Source of the DNA: CAIWHR01 sp963836265
GTDB taxonomy: Bacteria; Pseudomonadota; Gammaproteobacteria; Burkholderiales; Casimicrobiaceae
Assembly (NCBI GenBank): GCA_963836265.1
Contig: CAWIIO010000002.1
Location: 372,001 to 436,000, forward strand
Reading direction: 5' to 3'
Length of the DNA stretch: 64,000 bases
Shown: piece after piece, positions 8,007 to 26,423 of the stretch
Layout: every line of letters starts with the position of its first letter
Numbering within the stretch: position 1 is the first letter of the stretch
Notes under the pieces: model-generated
Told to the model about the DNA's origin: nothing
What the model saw: the letters and a program-made list of their open reading frames with translations, nothing else
The model's database searches: none
Position numbers and translations under genes: made by a program

Positions 8007-8531
8007 TTGGGTCTTAATTTGGAGCAGAAGCAAGCGGTAGTTGCGGAGGTCGCGAAGCAGATCGCCGGCGCAAAGGCCATCGTCATGGCCGAGAACCGCG
8101 GCATGCCGGTCGGCGCAATGATCGTGCTCCGCGCGAAGGCACGGGCTTCCGGCGTCTATTTCAGGGTGGTCAAGAACACCCTGGTGCGCCGGGCGGTCGC
8201 CGAGTCACCGTTCGCCTCGTTGGCCGACAGGATGGTCGGCCCTCTGGCGTACGGCATCGGCCCCGATCCCGTTGCCGTGGCGAAGGTCTTGCACGACTTC
8301 GCCAAGGGCAACGACAAGTTCGTGATCACGGGTGGTGCGATGCCCGGCCAGGTGATGTCCGCCAAGGAGATCGCCGCGCTGGCTCAATTGCCCTCGCGCG
8401 AAGAGCTGATCGCGAAGCTGATGGGCACGATGCAGGCGCCGATCGCCAAGTTCGTCCGGACGTTGAACGAAGTTCCGAGCCGGTTCGTGCGGACCGTGGC
8501 GGCCGTGCGCGATGCGCGCCCGGCCGCGTGA
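8007..8531 (+). CDS. rplJ: 50S ribosomal protein L10
   Basis: 174 residues from a TTG start at 8007, giving the family-standard N-terminus MGLNLEQKQAVVAEV. GGAG at 7997-8000 is six bases upstream. An in-frame ATG at 7947 would add 20 residues with no family similarity. L10 anchors L7/L12 dimers at the ribosomal stalk base; RNA-binding (residues 1-100) and C-terminal L7/L12-binding helix parts are both present. The leader upstream probably carries the autoregulatory site. Confidence 0.95.
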   Translation: MGLNLEQKQAVVAEVAKQIAGAKAIVMAENRGMPVGAMIVLRAKARASGVYFRVVKNTLVRRAVAESPFASLADRMVGPLAYGIGPDPVAVAKVLHDFAKGNDKFVITGGAMPGQVMSAKEIAALAQLPSREELIAKLMGTMQAPIAKFVRTLNEVPSRFVRTVAAVRDARPAA

Positions 8532-8584
8532 GCGACGAGACTCTGGCAACCGATTCCCCAAACCTTACGTTTCAGGAGCAAATC

Positions 8585-8965
8585 ATGTCCGCAGTGCAAA
8601 CCGAAATCCTCGACAAGATCTCGTCGATGACCGTGCTCGAGCTCTCGGAGCTCATCAAGGCGATGGAAGACAAGTTCGGCGTGTCAGCCGCCGCCGCGGT
8701 CGCGGTGGCCGGCCCGTCCGCCGCCGCGGCGCCAGCCGCCGCTGCCGAGGAGCAGACCGAATTCACCGTCGTGCTGGCCACGATCGGTGAGAACAAGGTG
8801 AACGTGATCAAGGCCGTGCGCGAACTGACCGGTCTCGGCTTGAAGGAAGCCAAGGACCTGGTCGACGGCGCGCCGAAGCCGGTGAAGGAAGGCGTCACCA
8901 AGGTCGACGCGGAGGCCGCGAAGAAAAAACTGGAAGAGGCCGGCGCCAAGGCCGACATCAAGTAA
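8585..8965 (+). CDS. rplL: 50S ribosomal protein L7/L12
   Basis: 126 residues from ATG 8585, preceded by AGGAG. The protein has the N-terminal dimerisation domain (about 1-35), an Ala/Pro-rich flexible hinge (about 36-55) and the C-terminal factor-binding domain with EFTVVLATIGENKVNVIKAV and GLGLKEAKDLVDGAPKPVKE. It forms the multimeric stalk that recruits EF-Tu and EF-G. It is 53 bases after rplJ, and a 391-base spacer separates it from rpoB. Confidence 0.98.
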   Translation: MSAVQTEILDKISSMTVLELSELIKAMEDKFGVSAAAAVAVAGPSAAAAPAAAAEEQTEFTVVLATIGENKVNVIKAVRELTGLGLKEAKDLVDGAPKPVKEGVTKVDAEAAKKKLEEAGAKADIK

Positions 8966-9356
8966 CGGAGTAACGGGCAAGGTGCCGGCGCCGGCGGACG
9001 AAAGCCGGCCCGCGCCTTCTTCGACGACGGGTCGTCTGCGGGAACTTGCGGCGGCCCGAGAGGCCGAAGACGAGCGGATTTCTTTGATCCGCTCCTCTTC
9101 GTCTTCTGAAGCGACTGCAGGGGACAGGCATGGTCGGGCGGTGCGGTTCGTCACGCGCCGCCGTCCGCCAGCGGTTGGTAGGGGCCAACCACCAAGCCAG
9201 GTGCGCAATGCATCCGACCAGTCGATGCGCGATGGGCGTGGCCGTGCGCGCCCTTTGAAACCGATCGATAACCGGGCAGCGAGCCGCCCCAACGGGCAGC
9301 GGGCGGTGGCATTTGGAGCCGCGGTTTTCGACGATTTCCGTGAATCGGAGAAGTAA
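8966..9356 (+). promoter_or_regulatory. rplL-rpoB spacer with attenuator-like hairpin
   Basis: No gene is seen in these 391 bases. A perfect 8-bp hairpin (GAGCGGAT at 9072-9079, ATCCGCTC at 9087-9094, 7-base loop) is followed by a pyrimidine-rich stretch CTCTTCGTCTTC. In E. coli the same spacer holds a partial terminator and an RNase III site that set the ratio of L7/L12 to RNA polymerase. GGAG ahead of the rpoB ATG serves as ribosome-binding site. Confidence 0.5.
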
Positions 9357-13454
<4,098 letters not shown>

Positions 13455-13474
13455 TGGCGGCCACCCAAGCCTTT

Positions 13475-13549
13475 CGTCGTTCCCGCGAAAGCGGGAACCC
13501 AGTGTCCTGCGACGAACGTCGCCGGGTCCCCGCGTCCGCGGGGACGACG
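13475..13549 (+). repeat. Paired palindromic (REP-like) element between rpoB and rpoC
   Basis: Two palindromes face each other: TTCCCGC-GAAA-GCGGGAA (13480-13497) and GTCCCCGCG-TC-CGCGGGGAC (13526-13545). The outer arms CGTCGTTCCCGCG and CGCGGGGACGACG make the whole 75-bp unit an inverted repeat. The same element type is found at 59635-59708. It resembles the CGTCATTCCCGCGNNNGCGGGAATCC repeats widespread in proteobacteria. Confidence 0.85.
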
Positions 13550-13581
13550 TCGAGAGATTGCGAATCACTCAGGAGTGATGG

Positions 13582-17805
<4,224 letters not shown>

Positions 17806-17829
17806 CGTTCGCGCGGTTGTGGCAATCAC

Positions 17830-17855
17830 GAGCCGGCGGAGCGATCCGCCGGCTC
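17830..17855. terminator. Bidirectional hairpin between rpoC and the lysR-type gene
   Basis: A perfect 11-bp stem (GAGCCGGCGGA, 17830-17840; TCCGCCGGCTC, 17845-17855) with a GCGA tetraloop. It lies after the rpoC stop and overlaps the stop codon of the convergent LysR gene. It lacks a clear U-tract on either strand, so termination may be partial. Confidence 0.6.
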
Positions 17856-18810
17856 ACTGTCGGGCCACGTCACGCCGTTGCGCCCGCTTGCGCGGCCGCG
17901 CCGGCTCCGCGGCGGCAGCGGCGCGAGCCGCTACGTTGCGCCAGACGTCGGCGATCACGGCGATGAGCGCGCGTACCTCGGGCTCCTCGGCTTTCTCGCC
18001 GGAGTAGATGAACTGCAGCGTCGTCGCGAGGCGCGTGCCGGGCCAGATGCAGAGCTCTTGCTCGGCCCCGGCCCCGAGCGTGAGGTCCTCGCGGATAAGC
18101 GCCACCCCGAGTCCGGAGGCGACGAGCGAACGGATCACCATTTCGTTGTCCGCCTCGATCAGCGTTGCGGGCGCGCTCGCCCGCTCGCGGAACAATCGGG
18201 TAGCGAGAACGTGGTGGGTGCTGATCCGTGGCGCCATGATCCAGGGGAGCGCGGCGATTTCTTCCCAGCTTGCGTGCTCGACCTTCTCGCGCCACGCCGC
18301 CGGGGCGGCGACGCGATAGGCGATTTCACGCAACGGCACGGCGCCGACGCCCGGGTGGGTGAGGTCGCCGTAGTAGAAGCTCGCGTCCAGCGCACCGTCA
18401 CGGACCTTTTCGAACGCGGCGCCCGATACCTCGTGGTGCAGCTCGATTTCGAGCAAGGGGTACCGCTCGGTCGCCTGGGCGAGGAAATCGCCGAGGTGAA
18501 TGAAGTTCGGGTCGGAAAGCGTGCCCAGCCGGACGTGCCCGGCAACCTCGCCCTGGATCGCCCGAGCTTTGCCGTGCAACGCCGCAGCAGCGGCCAGGAT
18601 GCCGGTGGCGCCCGGCAACAGTCGCTTGCCGGCGGCGGTCAGGTTCATCCCCGTGGGGCTTCGCTCGAATAGCGCGACGCCAAGCTCGTCTTCGAGCGCC
18701 TTGATCTGCGCGCTCAATGCGGGCTGGCTCAAGTGCAGCCTTTCGGCGGCCCGGGTCAGGTGGCCAAGCTCGGCCACGGCGGCAAAGCCGCGAAGTTGAT
18801 AGAGCTCCAT
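17854..18810 (-). CDS. LysR-family transcriptional regulator
   Basis: 318 residues from the ATG at 18810. The winged helix-turn-helix is at residues 1-60 (LTRAAERLHLSQPALSAQIKALE, recognition helix near 28-37), followed by the substrate-binding effector domain from about residue 90. The C-terminus ends in an Ala/Arg-rich tail (PARPRKRAQRR) beyond the usual domain. LysR proteins typically bind a small metabolite and regulate a divergent gene, which here is the small protein at 19009. Inverted repeats GTTGC-ACC-GCAAC (18853-18865) and ATCAGATCTGAT (18881-18892) in the shared region are candidate operators. The effector is unknown. An upstream ATG would add 19 residues and is less likely. Confidence 0.92.
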   Translation of the reverse strand: MELYQLRGFAAVAELGHLTRAAERLHLSQPALSAQIKALEDELGVALFERSPTGMNLTAAGKRLLPGATGILAAAAALHGKARAIQGEVAGHVRLGTLSDPNFIHLGDFLAQATERYPLLEIELHHEVSGAAFEKVRDGALDASFYYGDLTHPGVGAVPLREIAYRVAAPAAWREKVEHASWEEIAALPWIMAPRISTHHVLATRLFRERASAPATLIEADNEMVIRSLVASGLGVALIREDLTLGAGAEQELCIWPGTRLATTLQFIYSGEKAEEPEVRALIAVIADVWRNVAARAAAAAEPARPRKRAQRRDVARQ

Positions 18811-18852
18811 CGTGAATTCTCGGAGAAGGCGAGCCGACAGCTTACCTGGCAT

Positions 18853-18892
18853 GTTGCACCGCAACAATCGTCCCTTCTCGATCAGATCTGAT
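18853..18892. promoter_or_regulatory. Candidate LysR operator, two palindromes
   Basis: GTTGC-N3-GCAAC (18853-18865, fitting the T-N11-A style of LysR boxes) and the perfect 12-base palindrome ATCAGATCTGAT (18881-18892) lie 43 to 82 bases upstream of the regulator's ATG, on the side of the divergent gene. Confidence 0.5.
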
Positions 18893-18917
18893 TATACCAT
18901 TGATCCAAAACGATGAT

Positions 18918-18946
18918 TTGAATGGGTGGCTCACGGCGACTATGGT
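18918..18946 (+). promoter_or_regulatory. Possible sigma-70 promoter for the small protein at 19009
   Basis: TTGAAT (18918-18923), 17 bases, TATGGT (18941-18946). It is moderate in quality but correctly placed about 60 bases before the start codon and just downstream of the putative LysR boxes. Confidence 0.35.
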
Positions 18947-19008
18947 TGGATTGTGCAGCGCGTCGAAAGTGCGACGCCGCCGTCGGATGATTCTTTGGAG
19001 AGTCGGGT

Positions 19009-19341
19009 ATGGCAACTGAATTCAATATTGATAGTAGGGGTTTTGGCGGGTTGATCGGGGTGATTGCCGATGCCTTGGGGCGCGAGGTCGCGATGGCGGC
19101 GCCGAAGGCGACCGCGCGGGCTGCGGCAAGCGAGCCCGTCGCCCTGCGGCGCGGACGCTGGTGGGTGCCCGAAGGCGTCGATCCCGCAATCGCTCGCCCG
19201 AGGAATATCCTCGAGCGCCTGGACCGGTGGTTCTGGAAGCAGCAGATGCGCGAGACCGAAGCCTATCTCGCCCAGGCGAAGGACATCTTCGAGCTGGAAG
19301 CGCGGATGCGGCGTCTGGAACGCGGCGCAGCTCCCCTCTGA
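19009..19341 (+). CDS. Small hypothetical protein, DUF3563-like C-terminus
   Basis: 110 residues with GGAG ten bases ahead of the ATG. The N-terminal half is low in recognisable features; the C-terminal half (about 65-105) reads LDRWFWKQQMRETEAYLAQA, then an acidic segment and ARMRRLER. That Trp/Arg-rich amphipathic helix followed by YLAQA-x-D-x-x-xLE-x-RMR is reminiscent of the short DUF3563 proteins of betaproteobacteria, whose function is not known. There is no signal peptide or membrane segment. It is divergent from the LysR gene and may be its target. The family assignment is from memory of the pattern and is tentative. Confidence 0.7.
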   Translation: MATEFNIDSRGFGGLIGVIADALGREVAMAAPKATARAAASEPVALRRGRWWVPEGVDPAIARPRNILERLDRWFWKQQMRETEAYLAQAKDIFELEARMRRLERGAAPL

Positions 19342-19803
19342 AGTGAGGGCCCGAGGTGAGCAGTCACTGCGCCCGGGGTTCAGCGCGATTGCCGGCGCCT
19401 GGATCGTAGCTCGGCCGGGGGCATTCCTTCGCCGGGAGACCCCGAGGGCGCGGGTCCGTAGACAATGTACCGGGTCTTCGCCGCCGCGGGTTTCTGCGCC
19501 GCAACACGCCGTTGACGCTCGCGCGGTTATCCCCTTATAATTGCAGTCTTTTCGCCTTCTCGACCGCCCGAAACCGCGGACGGGTCGGCATGCGTACCGG
19601 CCGCGGGCGCAGGCAGGTTGGCAGCCACCTGCAGCAAACCGTCGGCAATGGCGCAGAAGAGTGGCCCGGGCGGCCGCGCCGGCACGGTGACAGAGAGGCG
19701 CGCGCGTGGGCCACTTTGATTTTTTGTTGTGAACGTAGCAGTTTCGCCAGCGATGAGCCCCTGCGGCGGATGCGTTTGACGCCGCACGAAACGGAAAATC
19801 AGG
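19342..19803 (+). other. Spacer containing the str-operon promoter and long leader
   Basis: No gene is seen in these 462 bases. The first 170 bases show nothing recognisable. A strong promoter lies at 19512-19541, and the remaining roughly 255 bases would be the untranslated leader of rpsL, with a T-rich patch (GATTTTTTGTTGTG) near 19720. No clear Shine-Dalgarno is seen in the last 15 bases before the rpsL ATG beyond GGAAAATCAGG. Confidence 0.7.
19512..19541 (+). promoter_or_regulatory. Strong sigma-70 promoter of the str operon
   Basis: TTGACG (19512-19517), 18-base spacer, consensus TATAAT (19536-19541). Start of transcription is expected near 19548, about 256 bases before the rpsL ATG. 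Confidence 0.8.
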
Positions 19804-20181
19804 ATGCCCACCATCAATCAGCTCGTGCGGAAGGGCCGTGAGCCCACCGTGTCGAAAAGCAAGGTCCCCGCGCTTCAGCAGAGCCCGCAGAAGCGCGGTG
19901 TCTGCACGCGCGTGTACACGACGACACCGAAGAAGCCGAACTCCGCGCTGCGGAAAGTCGCGAAGGTGCGGCTCACCAACGGCTTCGAGGTGATCAGCTA
20001 CATCGGCGGCGAAGGCCACAACCTGCAGGAGCACTCGGTGGTGCTGATCCGTGGCGGCCGCGTGAAGGACCTGCCGGGCGTGCGCTACCACATGGTGCGC
20101 GGCAGTCTCGACACCGCGGGCGTCAAGGACCGCAAGCAAGCGCGTTCGAAGTACGGCGCCAAGAAGCCCAAGTCGGCGTAA
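19804..20181 (+). CDS. rpsL: 30S ribosomal protein S12
   Basis: 125 residues, full length. S12 lies at the decoding centre and monitors codon-anticodon pairing. The loop TTTPKKPNSALRK has Lys43, and GRVKDLPGVRYH carries the second lysine; both are the streptomycin-sensitive residues. First gene of the str operon behind the promoter at 19512; 19 bases separate it from rpsG. Confidence 0.98.
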   Translation: MPTINQLVRKGREPTVSKSKVPALQQSPQKRGVCTRVYTTTPKKPNSALRKVAKVRLTNGFEVISYIGGEGHNLQEHSVVLIRGGRVKDLPGVRYHMVRGSLDTAGVKDRKQARSKYGAKKPKSA

Positions 20182-20200
20182 GAAACGATTCGAGGACCCC

Positions 20201-20671
20201 ATGCCCCGACGCAGAGAAGTTCCCAAGCGCGAGATCCTGCCCGACCCGAAGTACGGCAACAGCGATGTCGCGAAATTCGTCAACGTGCTGATGACCGCCG
20301 GCAAGAAGTCGGTTGCCGAGCGCATTCTGTACGGCGCGTTCGAGTCGATCGCCAAGAAGGGCGGCAAGGACCCGCTGGAGGTCTTCAACCAGGCGCTCGC
20401 GAACTCGCGGCCGACGGTCGAAGTGAAGAGCCGTCGCGTCGGCGGCGCCAACTTCCAGGTCCCGGTCGAGGTGCGCCCGGTGCGGCGGATGGCGCTCGCG
20501 ATGCGCTGGCTGCGCGAGGCGGCGCGCAAGCGCGGCGAGAAGTCGATGGGCCAGCGGCTCGCGGCGGAGCTCCTCGAGGCCTCCGAAGGTCGCGGGGGCG
20601 CGGTGAAGAAACGCGAGGAAGTGCACCGCATGGCCGAAGCCAACAAGGCCTTCTCGCATTTCCGGTTCTGA
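20201..20671 (+). CDS. rpsG: 30S ribosomal protein S7
   Basis: 156 residues, standard length. S7 initiates assembly of the 30S head by binding the 3' major domain of 16S rRNA and represses the str operon in E. coli. The N-terminus PRRREVPKREILPDPKYGN and C-terminus AEANKAFSHFRF are canonical, as is the arginine-rich loop near residue 75-90 (VEVRPVRRMALAMRWL). A 99-base spacer leads to fusA. Confidence 0.98.
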   Translation: MPRRREVPKREILPDPKYGNSDVAKFVNVLMTAGKKSVAERILYGAFESIAKKGGKDPLEVFNQALANSRPTVEVKSRRVGGANFQVPVEVRPVRRMALAMRWLREAARKRGEKSMGQRLAAELLEASEGRGGAVKKREEVHRMAEANKAFSHFRF

Positions 20672-20770
20672 CCCCCATATAGCGACGATCACAGCAGACG
20701 ACAGGACGGCAATGCGCCCGCGCGGAAGCGATCCTCCCGCCATCGGCGCCGCACAGGCCGCAGACGAAAA

Positions 20771-22864
<2,094 letters not shown>

Positions 22865-22870
22865 ATTAAT

Positions 22871-22944
22871 CGGACAAAAGTGCACCCCTACTTTTGTCCG
22901 GAATAGACAGCCTCGAATCGCGGGCAGAGCCCGTCGATTCGAGG
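22871..22944 (+). other. Two strong hairpins between fusA and tuf
   Basis: Hairpin 1: CGGACAAAAGT (22871-22881) and ACTTTTGTCCG (22890-22900), an 11-bp perfect stem with an 8-base loop. Hairpin 2: CCTCGAATCG-CGGGC (22911-22925) pairs with GCCCG-T-CGATTCGAGG (22929-22944), 15 bp with one bulge and an AGA loop. They occupy almost all the spacer and could act as RNA processing or partial termination sites that separate tuf from fusA mRNA. Confidence 0.7.
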
Positions 22945-22978
22945 TTCAAAAGCCAACGAGAAAGCTGGAGACGGTGCC

Positions 22979-24169
<1,191 letters not shown>

Positions 24170-24353
24170 GAGGCGGCGCAAAGCAACAGACCTGCTTGGC
24201 GCCGGAAGAAGTTCAGCACGAAGGCTTGGGGCGGCCCGGGTTTACGGGGAATTGAATCGCCGAAGTCGCGGGCCCCAGTTGGCAAATGAGCCGGACTTCG
24301 GCGGAAGACAAACCGGCCGAAAGCAGGGTTTCACTTTCGGACGAAAGGCAGAC
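24170..24353 (+). promoter_or_regulatory. tuf-rpsJ spacer, S10 leader position
   Basis: 184 bases with one hairpin (GCCGAAGTC near 24260, GACTTCGGC near 24295, 9 bp, about 22-base loop) just upstream of rpsJ. E. coli has an L4-responsive attenuator in this place; no sequence match to it is claimed. No convincing promoter is seen, so rpsJ may be read from the str promoter. Confidence 0.4.
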
Positions 24354-24665
24354 ATGCAAAACCAGAGAATCCGCATCCGTCTCAAGGCGTTCGATTACAA
24401 GCTGATCGACCAGTCGGCGATGGAAATCGTGGAAACCGCGAAGCGTTCCGGCGCGGTGGTCCGCGGCCCCGTGCCGCTCCCGACCAAGATCGAGCGCTAC
24501 AACGTGCTCCGCTCGCCGCACGTGAACAAGACCTCGCGCGATCAGTTCGAGATCCGGACTCACCTGCGGCTGATGGACATCATCGATCCAACGGACAAGA
24601 CGGTGGATCAACTGATGAAGCTCGATCTGCCCGCGGGAGTGGACGTCGAGATCAAGCTGCAGTAA
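24354..24665 (+). CDS. rpsJ: 30S ribosomal protein S10 / NusE
   Basis: 103 residues, exactly the E. coli length. S10 is a 30S head protein and, as NusE, bridges NusG and NusB in antitermination and transcription-translation coupling. The sequence RIRIRLKAFDYKLIDQSAMEIV-type N-terminus and the loop PLPTKIERYNVLRSPHVNK (near residues 37-57) are diagnostic. First gene of the S10 group. Confidence 0.98.
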   Translation: MQNQRIRIRLKAFDYKLIDQSAMEIVETAKRSGAVVRGPVPLPTKIERYNVLRSPHVNKTSRDQFEIRTHLRLMDIIDPTDKTVDQLMKLDLPAGVDVEIKLQ

Positions 24666-24667
24666 CC

Positions 24668-24697
24668 GGGAATCAGGCATCAGGGATCAGGAATCGG
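24668..24697 (+). repeat. Single-arm intergenic repeat, GGATCAG family
   Basis: GGGAATCAGGCATCAGGGATCAGGAATCGG between rpsJ and rplC is built of four 7-8 base near-copies of (GG)RATCAG. It is related to the left arm of the inverted repeat at 3689-3785; no opposite arm is present. Confidence 0.7.
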
Positions 24698-24749
24698 AAC
24701 CGACGACGCCCGGTCAATCGCAATCGGGCGCCTTGAAAGGAAAACGACA

Positions 24750-25406
24750 ATGTCTCTCGGACTCGTAGGCCGCAAGGTCGGCATGACGCGCATTTTCACC
24801 GACGACGGCAGCGCCGTCCCGGTGACGGTGCTCGACGTCGCCAACAACCGCGTCACCCAGATCAAGACGCCAGACACCGATGGTTATTCGGCGGTCCAGC
24901 TGACGTTCGGCAAACGGCGTGCGTCGCGCGTTTCGAAGCCGCAGGCCGGGCACCTCGCGAAGGCCGGAGTCGAGGCGGGCGAGTTGCTGCGCGAATTCCC
25001 GGTTCCGCCGGAAAAGCTGGCGGCGCTCAAAGTCGGCGGCGTCATCGGCGCGGACACGTTCAAGGTCGGCGAACTCGTCGACGTGACCGGCACCACCAAG
25101 GGCCGTGGCTTCTCGGGCGTGATTCGCCGCCACAACTTCAGCTCGAACCGCGCGTCGCACGGCAACTCGCGCTCGCACAACACGCCCGGCTCGATCAGCA
25201 TGGCGCAGGATCCGGGGCGCGTGTTCCCCGGCAAGCGAATGGCGGGCCAATATGGCAACGTGACCCGCACGACGCAGACGCTCAAGGTCGTCCGCGTCGA
25301 TGCCGAGCGCGGCCTGCTGCTCGTCAAGGGTTGTGTTCCCGGGGCCGACGGCGGCCACATCATCGTCCGCCCCTCGGTGAAGACGCCGGCGAAGAGGGGG
25401 GCCTGA
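24750..25406 (+). CDS. rplC: 50S ribosomal protein L3
   Basis: 218 residues. L3 is an early-assembly protein whose long loop reaches the peptidyl-transferase centre. SLGLVGRKVGMTRIFTDDG at the N-terminus, GRGFSGVIRRHNF near residue 120 and the loop GNSRSHNTPGSISMAQDPGRVFPGK (residues about 137-165, containing the methylatable Gln) are present. AAAGGAAAACG precedes the ATG. The stop is one base from the rplD ATG. Confidence 0.98.
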   Translation: MSLGLVGRKVGMTRIFTDDGSAVPVTVLDVANNRVTQIKTPDTDGYSAVQLTFGKRRASRVSKPQAGHLAKAGVEAGELLREFPVPPEKLAALKVGGVIGADTFKVGELVDVTGTTKGRGFSGVIRRHNFSSNRASHGNSRSHNTPGSISMAQDPGRVFPGKRMAGQYGNVTRTTQTLKVVRVDAERGLLLVKGCVPGADGGHIIVRPSVKTPAKRGA

Positions 25407-25407
25407 C

Positions 25408-26031
25408 ATGGATCTCAAGTTGATCGATGCCAAGGGCCAGTCGGCCGCGACCATCGCCGGTTCGGACGCGTTGTTCGCGCGCGCCTACAACGAAGCCCTG
25501 ATCCACCAGCTCGTCACCGCGTTCCAGGCGAACGCACGCAGCGGCAACCGCAAGCAGAAAGGTCGCGGCGACATCAACAAGTCGCACAAGAAGCCCTGGG
25601 CGCAGAAAGGCACCGGCCGCGCGCGAGCGGGACAGGCGAACAGCCCCTTGTGGCGCGGCGGCGGCAAGATCTTCCCGAGCTCGCCCGACGAGAATTTCTC
25701 GCAGAAGGTGAACCGCAAGATGTATCGCGCCGGAATCGCCGCGATTCTGTCGCAACTGGTGCGCGAGGAGCGCCTCGCGATCATCGAGCAGCTGGCCGTA
25801 CAGGCGCCGAAGACGAAGCTCTTCGCGCAGAAGATCAAGGCGCTCGGTCTTTCCGGCACCGTGCTCGTGGTGACCGATGCGCTCGACGACAACGTGTTCC
25901 TGTCGTCGCGTAACCTGCGCGACGTGCTGGTGCTCGAAACGCGCGAGGTCGATCCGGTGAGCCTCGTGCGCTTCAACAACGTGCTGCTCACCAAGGGTGC
26001 GCTGTCGCAGTTCGAGGAGATTCTGGGATGA
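25408..26031 (+). CDS. rplD: 50S ribosomal protein L4
   Basis: 207 residues. L4 lines the nascent peptide tunnel and in E. coli represses the S10 operon by both attenuation and translational control. The extended loop QKGRGDINKSHKKPWAQKGTGRARAGQANSPLWRGG-type sequence (residues about 45-85) is intact. Its end overlaps the rplW start by four bases (ATGA). Confidence 0.97.
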   Translation: MDLKLIDAKGQSAATIAGSDALFARAYNEALIHQLVTAFQANARSGNRKQKGRGDINKSHKKPWAQKGTGRARAGQANSPLWRGGGKIFPSSPDENFSQKVNRKMYRAGIAAILSQLVREERLAIIEQLAVQAPKTKLFAQKIKALGLSGTVLVVTDALDDNVFLSSRNLRDVLVLETREVDPVSLVRFNNVLLTKGALSQFEEILG

Positions 26032-26342
26032 ACGCCGGCAGGCAATTCAACTCCGAGCGCTTGGCGCTGGTCCTCCTCGCGCCGGTGGTGTCCGAAAAGG
26101 GTACGTACATCGCCGACAAGCACGCGCAGGTGATCTTCAGGGTCTTGCCGGACGCGACCAAGCCCGAAGTCAAGGCAGCGGTCGAGGCGATGTTCAAGGT
26201 CGAGGTCGAAAGCGTCCAGATCGCGAACGTCGGCGGCAAGGTGAAGCGCTTCGGTCGCTTCACCGGGAAGCGCCGCAGCTGGAAGAAGGCCTACGTGTGC
26301 CTCAAGCCAGGCCAGGAAATCAACTTCGCCGCCGAGAGGTAA
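26028..26342 (+). CDS. rplW: 50S ribosomal protein L23
   Basis: 104 residues. L23 sits at the tunnel exit and docks trigger factor and SRP. The pattern RLALVLLAPVVSEKGTYIADK, followed by a beta-hairpin loop and GRFTGKRRSWKKAYVCLKPG, is that of the family. Coupled to rplD by an ATGA overlap. A short GC-rich repeat lies between it and rplB. Confidence 0.97.
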   Translation: MNAGRQFNSERLALVLLAPVVSEKGTYIADKHAQVIFRVLPDATKPEVKAAVEAMFKVEVESVQIANVGGKVKRFGRFTGKRRSWKKAYVCLKPGQEINFAAER

Positions 26343-26346
26343 ACGT

Positions 26347-26407
26347 GGCCCCAAACTCACTTTGTTCCCTACCCCCTGAGGGGGCGCAGGTCTGCCTCGG
26401 GGCGGCC
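26347..26407 (+). repeat. Burkholderiales-type GC-rich intergenic repeat between rplW and rplB
   Basis: CCCCAAACTCACTTTGTTCC, the hairpin CCCCCTGAGGGGG (26383-26394 region) and CTCGGGGCGGCC follow the general pattern of an intergenic repeat frequent in Burkholderiales, here reduced to about 60 bases. The rplB ribosome-binding site GGGAG follows directly. Confidence 0.6.
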
Positions 26408-26423
26408 GATCGGGAGATCTAAG

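Noticed and set aside
19009..19341. Toxin-antitoxin or phage protein
   Set aside because: A single gene with no partner toxin or antitoxin, no phage genes, and a C-terminus closer to small DUF3563-like proteins.
22871..22900. Classical terminator after fusA
   Set aside because: The stem itself contains the T-run and no U-tract follows the hairpin, so it is reported only as a stable hairpin.
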